A stretch of DNA of 64,000 bases from Thiopseudomonas denitrificans (GTDB lineage Bacteria; Pseudomonadota; Gammaproteobacteria; Pseudomonadales; Pseudomonadaceae). A program made the translations under genes and the position numbers. Under the pieces are notes generated by a model. It saw only the letters and a program-made list of their open reading frames with translations, was not told the DNA's origin and searched no databases. The DNA is taken from the NCBI RefSeq assembly GCF_002866065.1, contig NZ_LNJZ01000007.1, positions 306,355-370,354 on the forward strand. The letters are read 5' to 3'. Every line of letters begins with the position of its first letter. Position 1 is the first letter of the stretch. Positions 24,982 through 34,270 of the stretch are shown one piece after another.

Positions 24982-27900
24982 ATGGTTATCTCTTTCGGTA
25001 TTCTGACCTTTGTTGCCGTGGCCTACATGGCAATCCTGTTTGCCATTGCCTTTTATGGAGACCGGCGCACCAAACCGCTCCACCCCAGGCTGCGCGTTGC
25101 GGTATACAGCTTTTCGCTGGCGGTATACTGCAGCAGCTGGACCTTTTTCGGCTCGGTCGGCCAGGCCGCCGGGCAGCTGTGGTCGTTCCTGCCGATCTAT
25201 TTGGGGCCGATCCTGCTATTGATGTTCGCGCCCTGGGTGATCAAGAAAATGGTCATCATCAGCAAGCAGGAAAACATCACCTCGATTGCCGACTTCATTG
25301 CCGCCCGTTACGGCAAATCACAAAAACTGGCGGTATTCATCACCCTGATCTGCCTGGTCGGCATCCTGCCCTACCTCGCCCTGCAACTGAAGGGCATCGT
25401 GCTCGGCGTCAATCTGCTCACTCTCGACTCGACCCACAGCGGCGAGCAGCAAGGCCAGGACATCGCCTTGTTCGTCACCGTGGGGCTGGCCCTGTTCACC
25501 ATCCTGTTCGGCACCCGCAACCTGGACGTGACCGAGCACCACCGCGGCCTGATGTTTGCCATTGCCTTCGAGTCCCTGATCAAGCTGATGGCCTTCATTG
25601 CCGTCGGCCTGTTTGTGCTGTACGGCATGTATGGCGGGCCCGTCGACCTGTGGCAAACGGCCAAGGCCGCCCCCGAGCTGGAAGAGTTCTGGGCAACCCG
25701 CATCAACTGGCCGCACATGCTGGTGCAAACCTGCGTGGCGATGATGGCGGTCTACACCCTGCCCCGGCAGTTTCACGTCACCGTGGTTGAAAACAACGTC
25801 ACCGCCGACCTCAAGTTCGCCCGCTGGATCTTCCCCCTCTATCTGCTGATTGTCGCCGCATTCATTGTCCCCCTGGCGCTGGCCGGCCAGCTGCGCCTGC
25901 CTTCCGGCGTGACGCCGGATTCCTTCGTGATCAGCCTGCCGCTGGCCGAAGGCTACCCGCTACTGGCGATACTGGCTTTCATCGGCGGTGCGTCGGCGGC
26001 CACCGGCATGGTGATTGTCGGCGTGGTGACCCTGTCAGTGATGATCTCCAACCATATCCTGCTGCCGCTGCTGTTGCAGGCGCGCACCACCGACCGGCCG
26101 TTCGAGGCGTTCCGTTACTGGATGCTGACGGCGCGCCGGCTGAGCATCATCGTCATCCTGCTGCTGGCCTATGTCAGTTACCGCCTGCTCAATGCCAACG
26201 CCAGTCTGGCCACCATCGGCCAGGTGGCTTTTGCCGCGCTGACCCAGATGGCACCAGCAATGATCGGCGCCCTGATCTGGAAAAAGGCCAACCGCCAGGG
26301 CGTGTTCGCCGGTTTGATCACCGGCTCCCTGCTCTGGGCCTACACCCTGGTGCTGCCACTGATTGCCAGCAGTTTCGGTGCCGACCCGGAAGGCATTCCC
26401 GGCCTGCAGTGGCTGTATGCCGTCCCGCTCGGTTTCGAGGTGGACCCGCTGACACTGGGCGTGACACTGTCGCTAAGCGGCAACTTTATGGTGTTTGCCC
26501 TGGTGTCACTGTTTTCCCGCACGCGGGTTTCGGAGCACTGGCAAGCCAACCGTTTCATCAGCCTGCAGGTGGGCAACAAGGCGCCCCTGTCAGTCCAGGT
26601 CAGTGACCTGCTAACCCTGGCCGGCCGTTTTGTCGGCGAGGACCGCGCCCGCCACAGCTTCATCCGTTTCGCCTACACCCGCGGCATTGCCTTCAATCTG
26701 ACCGAGACCGCCAGCAGCGACTGGATTGCCCACACCGAACGCCTGCTGACCGGCGTACTCGGGGCGTCTTCCACCCGAGTGGTGGTTCGCGCCGCGATCG
26801 AGGGGCGTGAAATGCACGTCGAAGACGTGGTGCGCATTGTCGGCGAAGCCTCCGAAGCCTTGCAGTTCAACCGGACCCTGCTGCAGGGTGCCATCGAAAA
26901 CCTGACCCAGGGCATCAGTGTGGTTGACCGCTCGTTGCAACTGGTGGCCTGGAACACCCGTTACCTGCAGCTATTCGACTACCCGGAGGGCCTGATCCAG
27001 GTCGGCCGGCCGATTGGCGACATCATCCGTCACAACGCGGAAAAGGGGCTGTGCGGCCCCGGCGAGGTGGAATCGCACGTCAGCAAGCGCCTGTACTGGA
27101 TGCGCCAGGGCACGGCACACACCTCCGAGCGCCTGTTTCCCAATGGCAAGGTCATCGAGCTGATCGGCAACCCGATGCCCGGCGGCGGTTTCGTCATGAG
27201 CTTCACCGACATCACCGCGTTCCGCAAAGCGGAGCAGGCTTTGAAAGAAGCCAACGAGGGGCTGGAGCAACGGGTCAGCGAACGGACTCACGAGCTGTCA
27301 CAACTGAACCAGGAGCTGACCAGCGCCAAGCGCGTTGCCGAGGACGCCAACGCCTCGAAAACCCGGTTTCTGGCTGCCGTCAGCCACGACCTGATGCAAC
27401 CGCTGAATGCCGCGCGCCTGTTCTCCGCCGCTCTGTCACATCAGGAAAGCCTGCCGGAGGAGGCACAGGAGCTGGTGCGCAACCTGGATAGTTCGTTACG
27501 CTCTGCCGAAGACCTGATCAGCGACCTGCTCGACATGTCCCGCCTTGAGGGCGGCAGCGTCACCCCCAACCCGCAACCCTTTGCGTTGCGCCCCTGGCTG
27601 GAAGCGCTGGGTGCCGAATTTACCGTGCTGGCAGAACAGCAGGGCATCGAGTTTCGCCTGTTTGCGCCCGACATTCGGGTCAACAGCGATGCCCGCCTGC
27701 TGCGCCGCATCGTGCAGAACTTCCTGACCAATGCGTTCCGCTACGCCAAAGGCAAGGTGTTGCTCGGCGTGCGCCGCCAGGGCCACCATGTCCGCCTGGA
27801 AGTATGGGACTGCGGCCCCGGCATTCCCGAAGACAAGCTGAACTTCATCTTTGAGGAGTTCAAGCGCCTGGACAGCCACCAGACCCGGGAAGAGAAAGGC

Positions 27901-28449
27901 CTCGGCCTTGGCCTGGCCATTGCCGACGGCCTGTGCAAACTGCTGGCCCACCCGATCCGGGTGCAGTCACGCCTGGGCAGGGGCAGTGTCTTCAGCGTTA
28001 CCGTTCCCCTGTATCAGGGGCAGCTGCAGCCCGTTGCCAGCACGCCGCTCCAGGCCCACTCGACCCGGCCTCTGCAGGACGTGGCGGTACTCTGCATCGA
28101 CAATGAAGAGAGCATTCTGAGCGGCATGCGCAGCCTGCTCAGCCGCTGGGGCTGCGATGTGCGGGTGGCACGCAATACTGGCGACTGCGAGGAACTGCTG
28201 GCCAACGACGGTTTTGTGCCCCAGATTATCCTGATCGATTACCACCTGGATAATGGCCAGACCGGGATCAATGTCATGCGCTGGCTGCGAGAAAGCCTGA
28301 AAAACCCGCATCTGCCCGGCATTGTCATCAGCGCTGATGCGCGCCCGGAGTTACCCGTACAGGTGCATAACGAAAAACTCGGTTTTCTGCCCAAACCGGT
28401 CAAGCCGGCGGCCTTGCGGGCGCTGATGAACAAACTCTGCGAAGGCTAG
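24982..28449 (+). CDS. SSF-transporter-fused hybrid histidine kinase
   Basis: 1155 residues. Residues ~1-560: sodium:solute-symporter (SSF) domain of about 13 helices (ENITSIADFIAARYGKSQKL). ~620-740: PAS-type region (LLQGAIENLTQGISVVDRSLQLVAWN). ~745-790: coiled coil. ~795-870: HisKA with FLAAVSHDLMQPLNAARL (His about 801). Then HATPase (NFLTNAFRYAKG, VWDCGPGIPE, GLGLGLAI). ~1030-1155: receiver with phospho-acceptor Asp in ILIDYHLDNG (about 1085). CbrA and ErcS' style sensors share this SSF-kinase plan. The ligand is unknown and no response regulator is adjacent, so phosphotransfer to a distant partner is implied. Confidence 0.92.
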   Translation: MVISFGILTFVAVAYMAILFAIAFYGDRRTKPLHPRLRVAVYSFSLAVYCSSWTFFGSVGQAAGQLWSFLPIYLGPILLLMFAPWVIKKMVIISKQENITSIADFIAARYGKSQKLAVFITLICLVGILPYLALQLKGIVLGVNLLTLDSTHSGEQQGQDIALFVTVGLALFTILFGTRNLDVTEHHRGLMFAIAFESLIKLMAFIAVGLFVLYGMYGGPVDLWQTAKAAPELEEFWATRINWPHMLVQTCVAMMAVYTLPRQFHVTVVENNVTADLKFARWIFPLYLLIVAAFIVPLALAGQLRLPSGVTPDSFVISLPLAEGYPLLAILAFIGGASAATGMVIVGVVTLSVMISNHILLPLLLQARTTDRPFEAFRYWMLTARRLSIIVILLLAYVSYRLLNANASLATIGQVAFAALTQMAPAMIGALIWKKANRQGVFAGLITGSLLWAYTLVLPLIASSFGADPEGIPGLQWLYAVPLGFEVDPLTLGVTLSLSGNFMVFALVSLFSRTRVSEHWQANRFISLQVGNKAPLSVQVSDLLTLAGRFVGEDRARHSFIRFAYTRGIAFNLTETASSDWIAHTERLLTGVLGASSTRVVVRAAIEGREMHVEDVVRIVGEASEALQFNRTLLQGAIENLTQGISVVDRSLQLVAWNTRYLQLFDYPEGLIQVGRPIGDIIRHNAEKGLCGPGEVESHVSKRLYWMRQGTAHTSERLFPNGKVIELIGNPMPGGGFVMSFTDITAFRKAEQALKEANEGLEQRVSERTHELSQLNQELTSAKRVAEDANASKTRFLAAVSHDLMQPLNAARLFSAALSHQESLPEEAQELVRNLDSSLRSAEDLISDLLDMSRLEGGSVTPNPQPFALRPWLEALGAEFTVLAEQQGIEFRLFAPDIRVNSDARLLRRIVQNFLTNAFRYAKGKVLLGVRRQGHHVRLEVWDCGPGIPEDKLNFIFEEFKRLDSHQTREEKGLGLGLAIADGLCKLLAHPIRVQSRLGRGSVFSVTVPLYQGQLQPVASTPLQAHSTRPLQDVAVLCIDNEESILSGMRSLLSRWGCDVRVARNTGDCEELLANDGFVPQIILIDYHLDNGQTGINVMRWLRESLKNPHLPGIVISADARPELPVQVHNEKLGFLPKPVKPAALRALMNKLCEG

Positions 28450-28466
28450 TGGCCTGTACGGCAGAC

Positions 28467-28491
28467 AAAAAAAGGGCGACCGGAGTCGCCC
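28467..28491 (-). terminator. Intrinsic terminator of the ccoM-like gene
   Basis: On the minus strand GGGCGAC-TCCG-GTCGCCC is followed by seven T. It lies 33 bases after the ccoM-like stop; on the plus strand the hairpin also follows the hybrid kinase stop but without a T-run. Confidence 0.87.
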
Positions 28492-28523
28492 AAATAGCCT
28501 TGCATGCACTGCATGTCAAAAAA

Positions 28524-28634
28524 TCAGGATTTGCGCTCCTCGGCTTTTTTGACGAAAAAATACAACCCGATGAAAAACGAAATCATCAATGCCACTGTGC
28601 CCACTCCGGCAAAGACCACTACATCCATAAACAT
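28524..28634 (-). CDS. ccoM: CcoM-like microprotein of cbb3 cytochrome oxidase
   Basis: 36 residues: MFMDVVVFAGVGTVALMI, a further hydrophobic stretch, and a charged end KKAEERKS. It forms one transmembrane helix with a short acidic N-terminus. Start, length and pattern match the single-helix CcoM subunit described for Pseudomonas stutzeri cbb3 oxidase, which starts MFVDNVVLAGVVTVGLM as I remember it. GGAG seven bases before the ATG, an FNR/Anr box about 70 bases upstream, and a good terminator downstream make this a complete, independent transcription unit. The ccoNOQP genes are not in the window. A scan by size would miss it. Confidence 0.78.
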   Translation of the reverse strand: MFMDVVVFAGVGTVALMISFFIGLYFFVKKAEERKS

Positions 28635-28696
28635 GACAATTCTCCAGCCCGTAATAAAACCTTAATCAACACTAATGCAGTTCGGAGCGGCACTCA

Positions 28697-28710
28697 TTGA
28701 TCAAGGTCAA
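28697..28710 (-). promoter_or_regulatory. FNR/Anr box upstream of ccoM-like gene
   Basis: TTGAT-CAAG-GTCAA, nine of ten matches to TTGAT-N4-ATCAA. Its centre is about 31 bases upstream of a CATTAG -10 candidate (28678-28673) on the minus strand, which fits a class II activator position near -41.5. It implies induction of the microprotein at low oxygen. Confidence 0.75.
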
Positions 28711-28766
28711 CAGTGCTCCCGATTTGTATCAACCGGTGATACGCAGGCCATCCGGAAGCGACACTG

Positions 28767-29039
28767 TCAAACCCTGAGGTTGACCAGCAACCCTTTGCGG
28801 CTCATCGGCTTTTTCCCCGGCATGACGGGGTCTTCGAGCTGCTCCTCTTCTTCGCTGTCGTCTTCCTGCTGCTTGCGCCGGTACTGGTCCTGTCCGTCCG
28901 GCTGCTTGTCTTCCAGCCGGACCTGGCTATTGGCTTCGCTTTCACTGGCCGGCGTGACCGGCTGGATATCAGAGCGGGGCTTGACCGGGTCCTGCTGGAC
29001 CGTTACCGGCACCAGCCCCTGGGGAATCGGGGGCAACAT
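28767..29039 (-). CDS. Small hydrophilic hypothetical protein, 90 residues
   Basis: MLPPIPQGLVPVTVQQDPVK... followed by a Gln/Asp/Glu-rich disordered middle (QYRRKQQEDDSEEEEQLEDP) and a basic end. No domain recognised. Strong AGGAGG site before the ATG at 29039 supports translation. It lies divergent from rapA and upstream of the FNR box; its role is unknown. Confidence 0.65.
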   Translation of the reverse strand: MLPPIPQGLVPVTVQQDPVKPRSDIQPVTPASESEANSQVRLEDKQPDGQDQYRRKQQEDDSEEEEQLEDPVMPGKKPMSRKGLLVNLRV

Positions 29040-29294
29040 GTTGCACCTCCTGCTGGTAAGCATTGATGTTTCGCGCTGCTGCGCATGGCCGCAATCCCGA
29101 CCGCACAATACGGGTATCCTGCTTTCAGGCCAGCAACAGCGGGCCCATCTGCTTGCCGGCCTGACCAATCAGACCCGAAACAGCGCATGACATTCCATCC
29201 GCAAGCAAATATCAATCCGTCTCTGGTTGTAAAGCGCAGGGCCGCAGCTGCAACTGTATCGGCACAGACCCGTGCGGGCTGTAGCCAAATCCGC

Positions 29295-29300
29295 TAGAAT
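29295..29300 (+). promoter_or_regulatory. Candidate -10 element of rapA
   Basis: TAGAAT 35 bases upstream of the rapA ATG, in the divergent gap with the 90-residue gene. -35 not clear. Confidence 0.35.
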
Positions 29301-29334
29301 GGCGCGCTTTTCTTTACACCATGCGGAGATTTGA

Positions 29335-32184
29335 ATGTCACAGCAGTATTTTCCCGGTCAGCGCTGGATCAGTGACAGCGAGGCGGAACTGGGTTTGGGT
29401 ACCGTACTGACCTGCGACCAGCGCCTGCTCACCCTGCTCTATCCTGCCAGCGGGGAAACCCGCCAATACTCGTTGCGCAATGCGCCCCTGACCCGGGTCC
29501 GCTTCGTACCGGGCGACGAAATCAGCCATCACGACGGCTGGAGCATGACCGTGCGCGAAGTCGAGGAACACGACGGACTGCTGACGTACCACGGCTTTGA
29601 CCGCAACAACGAGGACTGTAGCCTGCCGGAAACCGGGCTGTCCAACTTCATCCGCTTCCGCCTGGCCAGCGACCGCCTGCTGGCCGGCCAGGTTGATCCG
29701 CTCGACTGGTTCAGCCTGCGTTACAGCAGCCTGCAACAGCGCAGCAAACAGCAACAAAGCGGGCTCTGGGGGCTGGGCGGGCCACGCATCGCGCCGATTG
29801 CCCACCAGCTGCACATCGGCCGCGAAGTGGCCGACCGCATGGCTCCCCGGGTGCTGCTGGCAGACGAAGTCGGCCTGGGCAAGACCATCGAAGCCGGCCT
29901 GGTCATTCACCGTCAACTGTTGACCGGACGTGCCAGCCGCATCCTGCTGATCGTACCGGAAAGCCTGGTCCATCAGTGGCTGGTCGAGCTGCTGCGCCGC
30001 TTCAACCTGCAGGCCAGCATTTATGACTATGAAGTATTTCGCGCCAGCGATGCCGACAACCCGTTTGAAGACGCACAGATCGCCCTGATGTCGCTGGACT
30101 GGATCCGTGATGACGAGCAGGCCAGAAACGCCCTGCTCGCTGCCCAGTGGGACATTCTGGTGGTCGATGAAGCACACCACCTGGAGTGGTCGCCGGAGCA
30201 GGCCAGCCCGTCCTATGCGCTGGTGGAACGACTGGCACAACAGATTTCCGGCGTTTTGCTGCTGACCGCCACTCCGGAGCAGCTCGGGCTGGAAAGCCAC
30301 TTTGCCCGTTTGCGCCTGCTCGATCCGCACCGCTTTCATGATCTGGCCGCCTTCCGTGAAGAAAGCCGGCATTTCCATACGATAGCCGACGCCGCCGGCG
30401 AGCTGCTGGAGGATCACAACCTGTCGGCAGAGCACAGCCAGCTGCTGGAACAGTTGCTGGACGGACAGCAAGACCTGATCCGGCAGGCCCGTCAGCCCGA
30501 AGCACGGGAGGCGCGGGAGCAGCTGGTACACATGCTGGTTGACCGCCACGGCACCGGACGGCTGCTGTTTCGCAACACCCGGGCCGCCATGCAGGGCTTT
30601 CCCGGCCGGCTGTTGCATCCGGCACCACTGCTGCCACCCGCAGAGTACCTGCCCGGCGGCAGCGGCCTGAAAAGCCGCCTCTACCCCGAGCTGTATTATC
30701 AGTCCCGCCTGCCCGAGGACAGCGAACAGCGCTGGTGGCAGTTTGACCCGCGTGTGGACTGGCTGCTCGAAACCCTGAAAAGCCTCAAGGGCAAAAAAGT
30801 CCTGGTCATCTGCGCCAGCGCCTATACCGCGCTGGATCTGGACGAGGCCCTGCGCGTGCGCAGCGGCATTCCCGCCACGACCTTCCACGAAGGCATGACC
30901 ATCATCGAGCGTGACCGGGCCGCAGCCTGGTTCTCTGACGAAGAGTTCGGCGCCCAGGTGCTGATCTGTTCGGAAATCGGCAGTGAGGGCCGCAACTTCC
31001 AGTTCAGCCATCACCTGGTACTGTTTGACCTGCCATTGCACCCCGACCTGCTGGAACAGCGCATTGGCCGGCTCGACCGTATCGGCCAGGAGCACGACAT
31101 CAACATCCACGTGCCCTACTTCAGCGGCGGCAGCCAGCAGCGCATGTTCGAGTGGTACCACCAGGGACATGACGCTTTCCTGAATACCAGCCCGACCGCG
31201 CAGGCGCTGGAGCAACAGTTTGCCGGGCAGCTGGAGACAGCCCTGCCCGCCGAGGGCGACGAGCCAGCCTGGCAAGAACTGCTGGAGCAGGCCCGCACCC
31301 TGCGGCTGCAACTGGCGGAAGAAATGCACAGGGGCCGTGACCGCCTGCTGGAAATCAACTCCGGTGGCAGCGGTCGTGGCGAGCAGCTGGCGGCGCAGAT
31401 CATCCGCCAGGAAAAAAGCTTCGACCTGCCCATCTATATGGAACAGCTGTTTGATGCCTTTGGCATACACAGCGAAGACCACTCGGACAACGCCTTCATC
31501 CTGCGCCCCGGTGAAAAAATGCTGGATGCAAGTTTCCCGCTGGGCAGCGACGAGGCGGTCACCATCACCTACGACCGTGACCTGGCTCTCAGCCGTGAAG
31601 ACATGCAATTCATCACCTGGGAACACCCGATGGTGCAAGGCGGCATGGATCTGGTACTGTCCGGCTCGATGGGCAACAGCGCCGTGGCCCTGCTGAAAAA
31701 CAAGGCGGTCAAGCCCGGCACCGTGCTGGTCGAGCTGCTCTATGTCAGCGAGGCGATTGCTCCCCGCCACTTGCAGCTGGGCCGTTACATGCCGCCCACC
31801 ATCATCCGCTGCCTGCTGGACCAGCAGGGTCGCAACCTGGCCGACAAGGTCAGCTTCGAGACGCTCAACAGCCAGCTGGAAAGCGTGCCCCGCGCCAGTG
31901 CCGCCAAATTTGCCCGCAGCCAGCGTGACGATCTGGCCAGTCTGGTGAAAAAAGCCGACGCACTGGTACAGCCCCGTCACCAGGAGCTGGCACAGCAGGC
32001 CCACGCCGCCTTTGAACAGGCCCTCAATGCCGAAATCGGACGTCTGGTCGCCTTGCAGCAGATCAACCCCAGCGTACGTGATGAAGAGATCAACCTGCTG
32101 CGTCGCCAGCTGGAGGAAGGCAGCGAGCTGCTGGGCAAGGCCACGGTACGACTGGAAGCCATTCGTGTGCTGGTAGCCGGCTGA
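29335..32184 (+). CDS. rapA: RNA polymerase recycling ATPase RapA (HepA)
   Basis: 949 residues (E. coli 968). SWI2/SNF2 translocase bound to RNA polymerase. N-terminal Tudor-like part, then Walker [16 protein letters not shown] (~174), DEAHHLEWS (~275), [17 protein letters not shown], helicase C-half [22 protein letters not shown] and [19 protein letters not shown], followed by the RapA C-terminal domain. GGAG lies before the ATG. It stands alone with trmO following in the same direction. Confidence 0.96.
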   Translation: MSQQYFPGQRWISDSEAELGLGTVLTCDQRLLTLLYPASGETRQYSLRNAPLTRVRFVPGDEISHHDGWSMTVREVEEHDGLLTYHGFDRNNEDCSLPETGLSNFIRFRLASDRLLAGQVDPLDWFSLRYSSLQQRSKQQQSGLWGLGGPRIAPIAHQLHIGREVADRMAPRVLLADEVGLGKTIEAGLVIHRQLLTGRASRILLIVPESLVHQWLVELLRRFNLQASIYDYEVFRASDADNPFEDAQIALMSLDWIRDDEQARNALLAAQWDILVVDEAHHLEWSPEQASPSYALVERLAQQISGVLLLTATPEQLGLESHFARLRLLDPHRFHDLAAFREESRHFHTIADAAGELLEDHNLSAEHSQLLEQLLDGQQDLIRQARQPEAREAREQLVHMLVDRHGTGRLLFRNTRAAMQGFPGRLLHPAPLLPPAEYLPGGSGLKSRLYPELYYQSRLPEDSEQRWWQFDPRVDWLLETLKSLKGKKVLVICASAYTALDLDEALRVRSGIPATTFHEGMTIIERDRAAAWFSDEEFGAQVLICSEIGSEGRNFQFSHHLVLFDLPLHPDLLEQRIGRLDRIGQEHDINIHVPYFSGGSQQRMFEWYHQGHDAFLNTSPTAQALEQQFAGQLETALPAEGDEPAWQELLEQARTLRLQLAEEMHRGRDRLLEINSGGSGRGEQLAAQIIRQEKSFDLPIYMEQLFDAFGIHSEDHSDNAFILRPGEKMLDASFPLGSDEAVTITYDRDLALSREDMQFITWEHPMVQGGMDLVLSGSMGNSAVALLKNKAVKPGTVLVELLYVSEAIAPRHLQLGRYMPPTIIRCLLDQQGRNLADKVSFETLNSQLESVPRASAAKFARSQRDDLASLVKKADALVQPRHQELAQQAHAAFEQALNAEIGRLVALQQINPSVRDEEINLLRRQLEEGSELLGKATVRLEAIRVLVAG

Positions 32185-32270
32185 CGGCCATGCCCGCCGC
32201 CGGCTTCAGCCGCCGGATGCCGCTGCAGGCAGCCGGCTGCGGCATCCTTTTCCTGCTTCCGGAGGCCCTC

Positions 32271-32963
32271 GTGGACAGTTTTCAGCTACAGGTGATTGGC
32301 GAGGTACGTTCCTGCTTCAAAGAAAAATTCGCCATTCCACGCCAGCCGGCACTGGCACCGGCGGCTCGCGGCATCATCGAGCTGCGCCCGCCCTACAACC
32401 AGCCGCACGCACTGGCCGGACTGGAGCAGGTCAGCCATGTCTGGGTGATTTTTCTCTTTCATCAGGCCCTCGACCAGCAGCACCGGTTGCAGGTGCGCCC
32501 GCCACGGCTTGGCGGCAATCAGCGCCTGGGCGTGTTTGCCAGCCGCGCCAGTCACCGGCCCAACAGCATCGGGCAGTCACTGGTCAGGCTTGAACGCATT
32601 GACGAAGAATGCCGGCTGCACATTTCCGGCATCGATCTGCTTGATGGCACGCCGGTGCTGGACATCAAACCCTACATTCCCTTTGTCGAGTCGGTACCTG
32701 ATGCCTGGAACCGCATTGCCGAACAGCCGCCGGCACTGCTGCCTGTCGACTGGCAGCCTGCAGCTCTGGCGTCGGCGCGGGAGCATGCCCGGCGCTTGCA
32801 GGAACCCCTGGTGGAGCTGATCGAGCAGTGTCTGGCGCAGGACCCGAAACCGGCCTACCAGCAGCCGGAACCTTCACGCCAGTATGGGGCGCGGCTGCAT
32901 GATGTGAACGTGGTCTGGTGTTATCCGGAGGCTGGGCGGGTTTTGGTGCTTTTGGTAGAGTAA
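32271..32963 (+). CDS. trmO: tRNA m6t6A37 N6-methyltransferase TrmO (TsaA/YaeB)
   Basis: 230 residues. Beta-barrel SAM-dependent enzyme that methylates t6A37 of tRNA-Thr. Family motif ASRASHRPNSIGQSLVRLE plus GIDLLDGTPVLDIKPYIPFVES. GTG at 32271 with GGAGG six bases ahead is the start; the upstream frame extension lacks support. It follows rapA by 86 bases. Confidence 0.93.
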   Translation: MDSFQLQVIGEVRSCFKEKFAIPRQPALAPAARGIIELRPPYNQPHALAGLEQVSHVWVIFLFHQALDQQHRLQVRPPRLGGNQRLGVFASRASHRPNSIGQSLVRLERIDEECRLHISGIDLLDGTPVLDIKPYIPFVESVPDAWNRIAEQPPALLPVDWQPAALASAREHARRLQEPLVELIEQCLAQDPKPAYQQPEPSRQYGARLHDVNVVWCYPEAGRVLVLLVE

Positions 32964-33586
32964 TTTTGTGCTTTTGGTGCGCTGAGGTGTTTGGTGTACT
33001 TGATTCGCCTGGTGAGGGCAAGACGCTCCGCAAAGCTCGCGTTGCCCGCGCTGTTAAAAGCAGCGCGAACAACAAGGCTTTGCTCCGGTCTCGCCCTCAC
33101 CTTTCAACACCATGCACGGTGGGAGGGATAGAGGTCCGGCTGCGCCGGACTGCTGACGCCCTTTTTGCTGATTGATTTGTGGTAACTTCAGAGTTGATAG
33201 ATTTGGCTGCGCTGCTGCTTTGTTTGCCTGCTTTTTTTGCCTGTGCAAGTCCGCAACCACAGCATACAAATTGGCACTGTCTGAAGCTAACTCTGGCTGT
33301 ACATAACCTGCTGCCCAGTATTGAGTAGGGTTCGCGGATTTATCAGGCAGTCGAAAGGCTCTCATTCTAGTAAGTAAAGGAGTTCCGCTCAAACTACAAA
33401 TATTCAGCCAATCACAGCGACAGTAGCCCGGCGTAGCCGGGCCACCCTCCTTCCACCCGCACAGGGTGTATTGGGTGTGACGGGGTGTTGTGTCAGGCAT
33501 CAGCCGGCTGTGGCATTTTAAGGACACGGCCGAGCGTCAGCCTGATACAGCCCCACGGCACACCCCCGCACCGTATGTGCAAAAAA
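32964..33586. repeat. Gene-free palindrome-rich spacer between trmO and lolD
   Basis: 623 bases without a convincing gene. It holds a 91-bp compound palindrome (33011-33101) and two short REP-like hairpins: GTCCGGC-TGC-GCCGGAC (33134-33150) and GCCCGGC-GTA-GCCGGGC (33426-33442). A 157-codon open frame on the minus strand (33054-33527) runs through these repeats and has no recognisable domain, so I do not call it. The convergent ends of trmO and lolD presumably terminate here. Confidence 0.7.
33011..33101. repeat. 91-bp imperfect compound palindrome
   Basis: Outer arms GGTGAGGGCAAGAC... and the reverse complement of ...GTCTCGCCCTCACC, continuing into CAAAGC-type matches. The centre is a hairpin CGCGCTG-TTAAAAG-CAGCGCG (33047-33067) flanked by GTTG/CAAC. 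It may be a small mobile palindromic element (REPIN/MITE-like); no second copy is seen in the window. Confidence 0.65.
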
Positions 33587-34270
33587 TCACTCTTCGACCA
33601 ACCCACCATCCTGCAACCGCAACACCCTCTGCATTTGCTGTGCCAGCTCGGGGTCGTGGGTCACCACCAGAAAACTGGTGCCCAGCGATTCGGACAACTC
33701 CAGCATCAGCGCCTGAATGCTCTGTGCCGTGGCCCGGTCCAGGTTGCCGGTCGGCTCGTCCAGCAGCACCAGCTCGGGACGGTTGACCAGAGCACGGGCA
33801 ATCGCCACCCGCTGGCGCTCGCCACCGGACAGCTCGGCCGGCTTGTGCTCCAGCCGGTGGCCCAGCCCGACCCGTTCCAGCAGGGTTACGGCCCGCTCAC
33901 GGGCTGCATCAATCGGGGTGGTGCCAATCAGCAACGGCATGCAGACGTTTTCGATGGCTGTGAACTCGGGCAACAAGTGGTGAAACTGATAGACAAAACC
34001 CAGCGCACGGTTGCGCAGCAAGCCGCGTTTGCGCTCCGACAGTGCCGACAATTCCTCGCCGGCCAGCCAGACGCTGCCGCTGGTTGGCACATCCAGCCCG
34101 GCCAGCATGTGCAGCAGCGTGGTCTTGCCCGAGCCGGAGCTGCCGACAATGGCCATGCGCTCGCCAGCCCGCAGCTGCAGATCAATGTTTTTCAGCACCT
34201 CGACCTTCGCCGGGCCTTCCTGGTAGGTCTTGCCCAGCTGGCGACACTCAAGAACAATCGGCTTATTCAT
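33587..34270 (-). CDS. lolD: Lipoprotein-releasing ABC ATPase LolD
   Basis: 227 residues. Walker [10 protein letters not shown] (~37-45), signature [33 protein letters not shown]-loop VVTHD. Drives extraction of outer-membrane lipoproteins from the inner membrane to LolA. ATG at 34270 overlaps the lolC stop by 8 bases, so the two are coupled. No lolE follows; a repeat-rich spacer does. Confidence 0.95.
   Translation of the reverse strand: MNKPIVLECRQLGKTYQEGPAKVEVLKNIDLQLRAGERMAIVGSSGSGKTTLLHMLAGLDVPTSGSVWLAGEELSALSERKRGLLRNRALGFVYQFHHLLPEFTAIENVCMPLLIGTTPIDAARERAVTLLERVGLGHRLEHKPAELSGGERQRVAIARALVNRPELVLLDEPTGNLDRATAQSIQALMLELSESLGTSFLVVTHDPELAQQMQRVLRLQDGGLVEE

Noticed and set aside
29338..32004. 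888-codon open frame antisense to rapA
   Set aside because: Opposite strand of a clear RapA gene. Long antisense frames are common in GC-rich DNA; translation shows no domain.
33054..33527. 157-codon frame in the trmO-lolD spacer
   Set aside because: It runs through REP-like hairpins, has odd composition and no domain or ribosome site.
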